From an uncultured Bacteroidales bacterium (lineage in GTDB: Bacteria; Bacteroidota; Bacteroidia; Bacteroidales; P3), in assembly GCA_947179195.1 (NCBI GenBank), contig CAMXAS010000044.1, positions 1 through 8,834 on the forward strand: a DNA stretch of 8,834 nt, written 5' to 3'. Numbering within the stretch: the stretch's first letter is position 1; every line of letters begins with the position of its first letter. A model generated the notes under the pieces. That model saw nothing but the letters and a program-made list of their open reading frames with translations. It did not search any database and was not told the DNA's origin. Position numbers and translations under genes: made by a program. Positions 5,267 to 8,834 of this stretch are shown here, in pieces.

Positions 5267-7936
5267 CTAAAACAACTCCATATCATCCCGGAAATCCTTG
5301 CGTTTTTCGTACTTGATGTCTTGGAATACCGAGCTGCGGATGCGGATATGGAAATGCCACTCGGAGTGACCGCCCCACGGCACCCAGTAAAAGCCCATCT
5401 CCCAGCAATGCAAATCGCGCGCGAAATTGATGCTCGTCAACGTCATCTTGCGGCTCATGATGTCGAACCCCGTCGAAAACGTGATTTTCCATTTGGGCGT
5501 AAGCGAAAAATCGCCGGAAAGGCCGATGGTCTGCGTGAACTGATGCCGGAACACCGCCTCCGGGTTCTTGCCGTCCCGCGTGTCGCGCGGCAGATAGGGG
5601 CTCATCGTATAACTGCCGTAATAGGTCAGCGACAGGTTCCACGGCACGGAGAAATCCACGGGCGCCATAAACAAATCCGACTGCGTGTAAAGCGGATTCG
5701 CGTAAGAGGTTATCTGCGGGTCCACCATCGTTTCGTTCAGGCTCGGCACCGCGCCCGGCGCGGACGAATTCTTGGCCTTGGGGTTGAAACTCCACGAGAG
5801 TGAAATGTTGACGTTCGTGCGCGTGAAACGCAAGCCCTTGATTTTGTTGTTGACCCAAAAGAACTCGTTGTAACGGCGTCCCATGCTGTCGATTTTATAG
5901 AAGTCGAACTGCGTGTTGAGGCTTACGTTCAAACGTTTGAACAGCACCGTCCGCGCCGAAATCGCAATCGGGCTCCAGCGCAGGGAGTCGGCCGCCATGT
6001 TGTAAGACGTGGAGACCGACAGCTGGTCGATGAGATTGACTTTCTTCTCGCCCGTTACCGTGTCTTTCCGGTTGCGCACCTTCATGTCGAACGTGTTGTT
6101 GATGCTGAAATTGACGCTTCCGACCATCCCCGCCGACGGGCCGCCGTAAAGCGTGTTGGCGAATTTGGAATACAGGTGCGTCTGCCCGTAGTTATCGACG
6201 TAGGTGTCGTAGGTGTTCCAAAACGGCTTGCTGAAATCCGGATGATAGGTAAAGCCGACCGAGGGGGTCATGACATGACGGAACGCCTTGAGCCCGCCGC
6301 GCCTGAACCTATATATACCATACAGTTTAAAATTGAAACTCGTATTGTATTGGAAATCGCGCGTGGTCTTAAACCCTTTTTCCTCGTCGGTCTGCAAGTG
6401 CCAGCCCGTCGAATCCTCGACATACGACCGCCGGAAATCCTTCAGATACCAGTATTCGTTGTAGTTGACCGAATTCGTCCAGTTGATGTACTTGAAAATC
6501 TTGACCGTGCTGCTGAGGCTGACATTCTGCTTCATCCCGTTGCGCATATAGTCGAACATCTCCGGCTTGAAAAACAACGTGTCGGGGCTGTTGATTTCGT
6601 TCTTGGCATCCAAACGGTAGTTGAACCCGATGGTTTCGTACCATTTCCGCTTGCCGACCTGCTTCTTGCGGCGGAACGGATAGATGGTGCTGATGGAGAA
6701 ATTGGCCGACGGCAGACTGAAACTCAGCGTCCGCGTCTGCGTATTGTAGGAGTTCCCGGCATTCAGGTTGAAGTGGAACTTGCCGGCGTTGTACGAATAG
6801 GTGATGTTGGACGTGGTCGTATTCGTCACGTAGTCGTTCAGGTTGGCCGAATTCTTGGCGTAGGTCGAGTTCTGGAAATTGACGTTGGCCGAGAAATTGC
6901 TGTTGGGGTGCGCCTTGCTGTCCTGGCTGTGCGTCCAACGCACCGAGATACCCGTGGTCTTGTTCCGCCCCGGGTCGCCGCGCGTACCGTCGTAGATTTG
7001 CGAATAGCCGAGCCCCAACGAGCCGTGGAAATGGTAACGCCAAGCATAGCGCAAATCGCCCCTTATTTCCCAATTGCCGCCCGTATAAAGGTCGGTCACG
7101 ACTTTAAGGTCGGCATAATCGCCGAACCGCTGGTAATAGCCCAGGCCGCGGAAGAAATAGCCGTCGCGCGCGCTCTGTCCGAAGGTCGGAATCAGGATGC
7201 CCGACCGCCGCGTTTTGGAGTTGGGCAAGACGGCGAACGGCAATACGAGCGGCGTAGGCACGTCTTCGACGAACATCATGCCGACCCCGATAACGACCTT
7301 GTCGTTGGGGATGACCTTGGCTTTATAGGCGCGGATGTCGAAATGCGGGTGATCCAGCTCACAGGACGTGAAGGCGGCCTTATGGATATGGATCTCCTCG
7401 TTTTCGTAACGTTTGACGACCCGGCCGTGCACGAACAATTCGTCCTGAATCGTGACGACTTCTTTGATGAGGCCGCGTTCGGTCTTGAAGTTATAGCGGA
7501 TTTCCTTGGCGTCGAACGCATCCTTGCCGTTCTCGAAATGCGGCAAGCCGATGAGTTCGCCCGTGGAATCCTGCACCGGCTGCGCGAAGACCTCCGATGC
7601 CCGCATATCCATCTCCATGTAGGCGGCCTCCAGGCGGGCGCCCTGATAGTTGACGCTGGCGTCGGCATAGAGGTGCGCCAAACCCGTGTTCATATCCAGA
7701 TAGATGGAGTCTTTGGCCGCATAGCGGACGACCTCGGTCACGGCGGAAGAATTGGTCAGTTGCTTGGCGGCGGTGGAGTCGGCGGACGCGGAAAGGCTGT
7801 CGGCGGGCGCCGCCAGCGAATCGGGGACGACGGGCAACGTATCGGCTACGGACGCCACGGCTACAAAAGGCCACAAAAGGGCAACCGTCAGGATGAGCCC
7901 CATCCCGCTCCTCTTTGCCATGTGTATGCCCTTCAT
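5267..7936 (-). CDS. lptD: LPS-assembly outer-membrane protein LptD (889 aa)
   Basis: LptD is the outer-membrane barrel through which lipopolysaccharide reaches the cell surface, plugged by LptE and fed by the LptA bridge. A signal peptide covers about residues 6-30 (basic MAKRSG, hydrophobic LILTVALLWPFVAVA). A Ser/Asp/Ala-rich linker follows (about 33-60), then an OstA/LptA-like jellyroll (about 70-210: DSIYLDMNTGLAHLYADASV, EAAYMEMDM, FDAKEIRYNFKTERG, VVKRYENEEIHI, TSCELDHPHFDI), then the barrel with the entry segment PLVLPFAVLPNSKTRRSG and many alternating beta strands to the C-terminus. Only two cysteines exist, C192 in TSCEL and C844 in LHCWEM, placed where E. coli LptD has Cys173 and Cys724/725. 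Length fits Bacteroidetes LptD. Start ATG 7936 is used; ATG 7921 (Met6) is equally plausible and gives a tidier signal peptide. No LptE gene is visible. The gene is divergent from the amidase gene and upstream of ridA. Confidence 0.92.
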   Translation of the reverse strand: MKGIHMAKRSGMGLILTVALLWPFVAVASVADTLPVVPDSLAAPADSLSASADSTAAKQLTNSSAVTEVVRYAAKDSIYLDMNTGLAHLYADASVNYQGARLEAAYMEMDMRASEVFAQPVQDSTGELIGLPHFENGKDAFDAKEIRYNFKTERGLIKEVVTIQDELFVHGRVVKRYENEEIHIHKAAFTSCELDHPHFDIRAYKAKVIPNDKVVIGVGMMFVEDVPTPLVLPFAVLPNSKTRRSGILIPTFGQSARDGYFFRGLGYYQRFGDYADLKVVTDLYTGGNWEIRGDLRYAWRYHFHGSLGLGYSQIYDGTRGDPGRNKTTGISVRWTHSQDSKAHPNSNFSANVNFQNSTYAKNSANLNDYVTNTTTSNITYSYNAGKFHFNLNAGNSYNTQTRTLSFSLPSANFSISTIYPFRRKKQVGKRKWYETIGFNYRLDAKNEINSPDTLFFKPEMFDYMRNGMKQNVSLSSTVKIFKYINWTNSVNYNEYWYLKDFRRSYVEDSTGWHLQTDEEKGFKTTRDFQYNTSFNFKLYGIYRFRRGGLKAFRHVMTPSVGFTYHPDFSKPFWNTYDTYVDNYGQTHLYSKFANTLYGGPSAGMVGSVNFSINNTFDMKVRNRKDTVTGEKKVNLIDQLSVSTSYNMAADSLRWSPIAISARTVLFKRLNVSLNTQFDFYKIDSMGRRYNEFFWVNNKIKGLRFTRTNVNISLSWSFNPKAKNSSAPGAVPSLNETMVDPQITSYANPLYTQSDLFMAPVDFSVPWNLSLTYYGSYTMSPYLPRDTRDGKNPEAVFRHQFTQTIGLSGDFSLTPKWKITFSTGFDIMSRKMTLTSINFARDLHCWEMGFYWVPWGGHSEWHFHIRIRSSVFQDIKYEKRKDFRDDMELF

Positions 7937-7958
7937 GCTTCCGCTTCCGTTCTATGGT

Positions 7959-7980
7959 TTTTCACTATCTTTTCACTATC
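7959..7980. repeat. 11-bp perfect tandem repeat in divergent promoter region
   Basis: The unit ttttcactatc occurs at 7959-7969 and again at 7970-7980, with the next three bases (ttt) continuing a third copy. Each copy supplies the TATC half of a -7-like box: TATCTTTT at 7966-7973 and TATCTTTG at 7977-7984. It sits inside the predicted lptD 5' leader and at the predicted amidase promoter. Confidence 0.85.
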
Positions 7981-7984
7981 TTTG
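7977..7984 (+). promoter_or_regulatory. Candidate -7 box of the amidase promoter
   Basis: TATCTTTG matches TAnnTTTG exactly. It would place the start of transcription near 7990 and leave an untranslated leader of about 70 bases before ATG 8059. No good TTTG lies 19-21 bases upstream (that position reads TATG), so the -33 element is weak or replaced by an activator site. Confidence 0.5.
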
Positions 7985-8015
7985 TGCACCTTTTTTTGCA
8001 AACAAAAATAACTGA

Positions 8016-8047
8016 CAAAGTTACGGTTTTTCCAACGCAAAACCAAA
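8016..8047 (-). promoter_or_regulatory. lptD promoter (-33 TTTG and -7 TAACTTTG)
   Basis: On the minus strand, TTTG (complement of 8044-8047) is followed after exactly 20 bases by TAACTTTG (complement of 8016-8023), matching both elements and the spacing of Bacteroidetes sigma-ABfr promoters. The start would be near 8009, giving a leader of about 70 bases before the lptD ATG at 7936. A second, poorer -7 match (TATTTTTG, complement of 8003-8010) lies just downstream. Confidence 0.65.
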
Positions 8048-8058
8048 ATCCGCACGCC

Positions 8059-8834
8059 ATGAGAAACACGCTGCTTAGCCTATTGATTATCGCGATTTTA
8101 ACGCCGTTTTCACTCCATGCCGCCGGGGAAAAAGTCTCCACCATCGTCATCGACCCCGGACACGGCGGCAAAGACGCCGGCGCCGTAGGCAAGAACTGCT
8201 ACGAGAAAGACATCGCGCTGAAAGTGGCGTTGAAGTTCGGCGAACTTATCAATCAGAACTTTCCGGACGTAAAGGTCATTTACACGCGTAAGGACGACCG
8301 CTTTGTGGAACTGCGGCAACGCGGCCGCATCGCCAATCAGAACCACGCCGACCTGTTCGTTTCCATCCACTGCAATTCGACTGAGGGGAAAGAGGCCAGA
8401 GGCGTGGAAACGTGGATTATGGGTAGCCACAAGAACGATGCCAACCTCAAGGTGGCCCAGTTGGAGAACTCGGCCATCCTGCAAGAACAGAACCACGAGG
8501 AACACTACGACAACTTCGACCCCAATTCGCCCGACGCCTATATCATCTTCTCGCTGTATCAGAACGCCTTTATGGATCAGAGCCTCGGTTTCGCGGCCAA
8601 GATACAGGACCAGTACGGCCAGCGCGTGCCCTCGCCGAACCGCGGCATCAAACAGGCCGGCTTCCTCGTGCTGTGGGCCTGCGCCCTGCCCTCGGTGCTG
8701 ACCGAAATCGGCTTCATCAGCAATCCGACCGAAGAAAAGTTCCTCAATTCCGAAGACGGCCAGTTGAAAATAGCGACCTCGCTGTTCAATGCGTTCAAGG
8801 AATACAAATATCAGGTGGAAGGCTTTAACAATCA
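8059..8834 (+). CDS. N-acetylmuramoyl-L-alanine amidase, AmiC-type (3' end outside window)
   Basis: Amidase_3 family zinc enzyme that cuts the amide bond between MurNAc and the peptide stem of peptidoglycan, typically for daughter-cell separation. The first 258 residues are present and the frame is open to the window end. A signal peptide covers residues 1-21 (MRNTLL, hydrophobic core, LHAAG). Zinc ligands are visible: H35 in DPGHGGKDAG, E49 in CYEKDIAL, H104 in VSIHCN; the catalytic glutamate is E216 in LTEIGFISNP. Between H104 and E216 lies a long insert with a charged helix-like stretch (about 133-150) and FDPNSPDAYIIFSLYQN (154-170), common in Bacteroidetes members and in the position of the autoinhibitory helix of AmiB/AmiC. 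The catalytic domain is essentially complete at about residue 245. What follows is outside the window; in other Bacteroidetes an MCE/MlaD-type gene is often next. Divergent from lptD. Confidence 0.95.
   Translation, partial: MRNTLLSLLIIAILTPFSLHAAGEKVSTIVIDPGHGGKDAGAVGKNCYEKDIALKVALKFGELINQNFPDVKVIYTRKDDRFVELRQRGRIANQNHADLFVSIHCNSTEGKEARGVETWIMGSHKNDANLKVAQLENSAILQEQNHEEHYDNFDPNSPDAYIIFSLYQNAFMDQSLGFAAKIQDQYGQRVPSPNRGIKQAGFLVLWACALPSVLTEIGFISNPTEEKFLNSEDGQLKIATSLFNAFKEYKYQVEGFNN

Noticed and set aside
6176..8011. Long open frame (about 610 codons) on the plus strand opposite lptD
   Set aside because: It is antisense to a clearly recognisable LptD, its translation is a monotonous V/R/G/E-rich sequence with no known motif, and GC-rich genes commonly leave such open frames on the other strand.

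Overview
The window looks like a chromosomal piece of a GC-rich member of the Bacteroidetes, probably Bacteroidales, though the genus cannot be named from the sequence. Four things point there: a protein ending in what looks like a type B type IX secretion (T9SS) sorting domain followed by a PorP/SprF-like outer-membrane protein; a Bacteroidetes-style LptD; a MeaB GTPase; and promoter boxes of the Bacteroidetes type (TTTG, then about 20 bases, then TAnnTTTG) with no strong Shine-Dalgarno sites. All strands are densely coded; no gap without a gene reaches 300 bases, and no RNA gene, IS element, CRISPR array or phage gene was seen.

Layout. Positions 1-3147 (+) hold three tightly packed genes: the 3' end of a secreted protein with a T9SS type B-like C-terminus (1-645), a PorP/SprF-like beta-barrel protein overlapping it by one base (645-1586), and, 13 bases on, a 515-residue exported protein with a long heptad-repeat coiled coil between two globular ends (1600-3147). 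This looks like a cell-surface operon whose promoter lies upstream of the window. A hairpin at 3169-3204 terminates it and also serves the convergent minus-strand genes.

Positions 3227-7936 (-) read, in transcription order, lptD, ridA, meaB, rnhA. lptD makes the outer-membrane LPS translocon, ridA an imine deaminase, meaB the GTPase chaperone of methylmalonyl-CoA mutase and rnhA a short RNase HI. A terminator-like hairpin between ridA and meaB splits the run into lptD-ridA and meaB-rnhA. ridA also has a possible promoter of its own.

Positions 8059-8834 (+) carry the first 258 residues of a zinc N-acetylmuramoyl-L-alanine amidase, cut by the window edge and divergent from lptD. The 122-base region between them carries good promoter boxes for both directions, arranged so that the two transcripts may overlap at their 5' ends.

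The least ordinary part is the left-hand surface operon, especially the coiled-coil protein. Its core is an exact 35-residue repeat (14+21 residues, five heptads) with one polar core residue (His, His, Asn) every 35 residues. The right-hand part is largely conserved envelope and housekeeping gene content.
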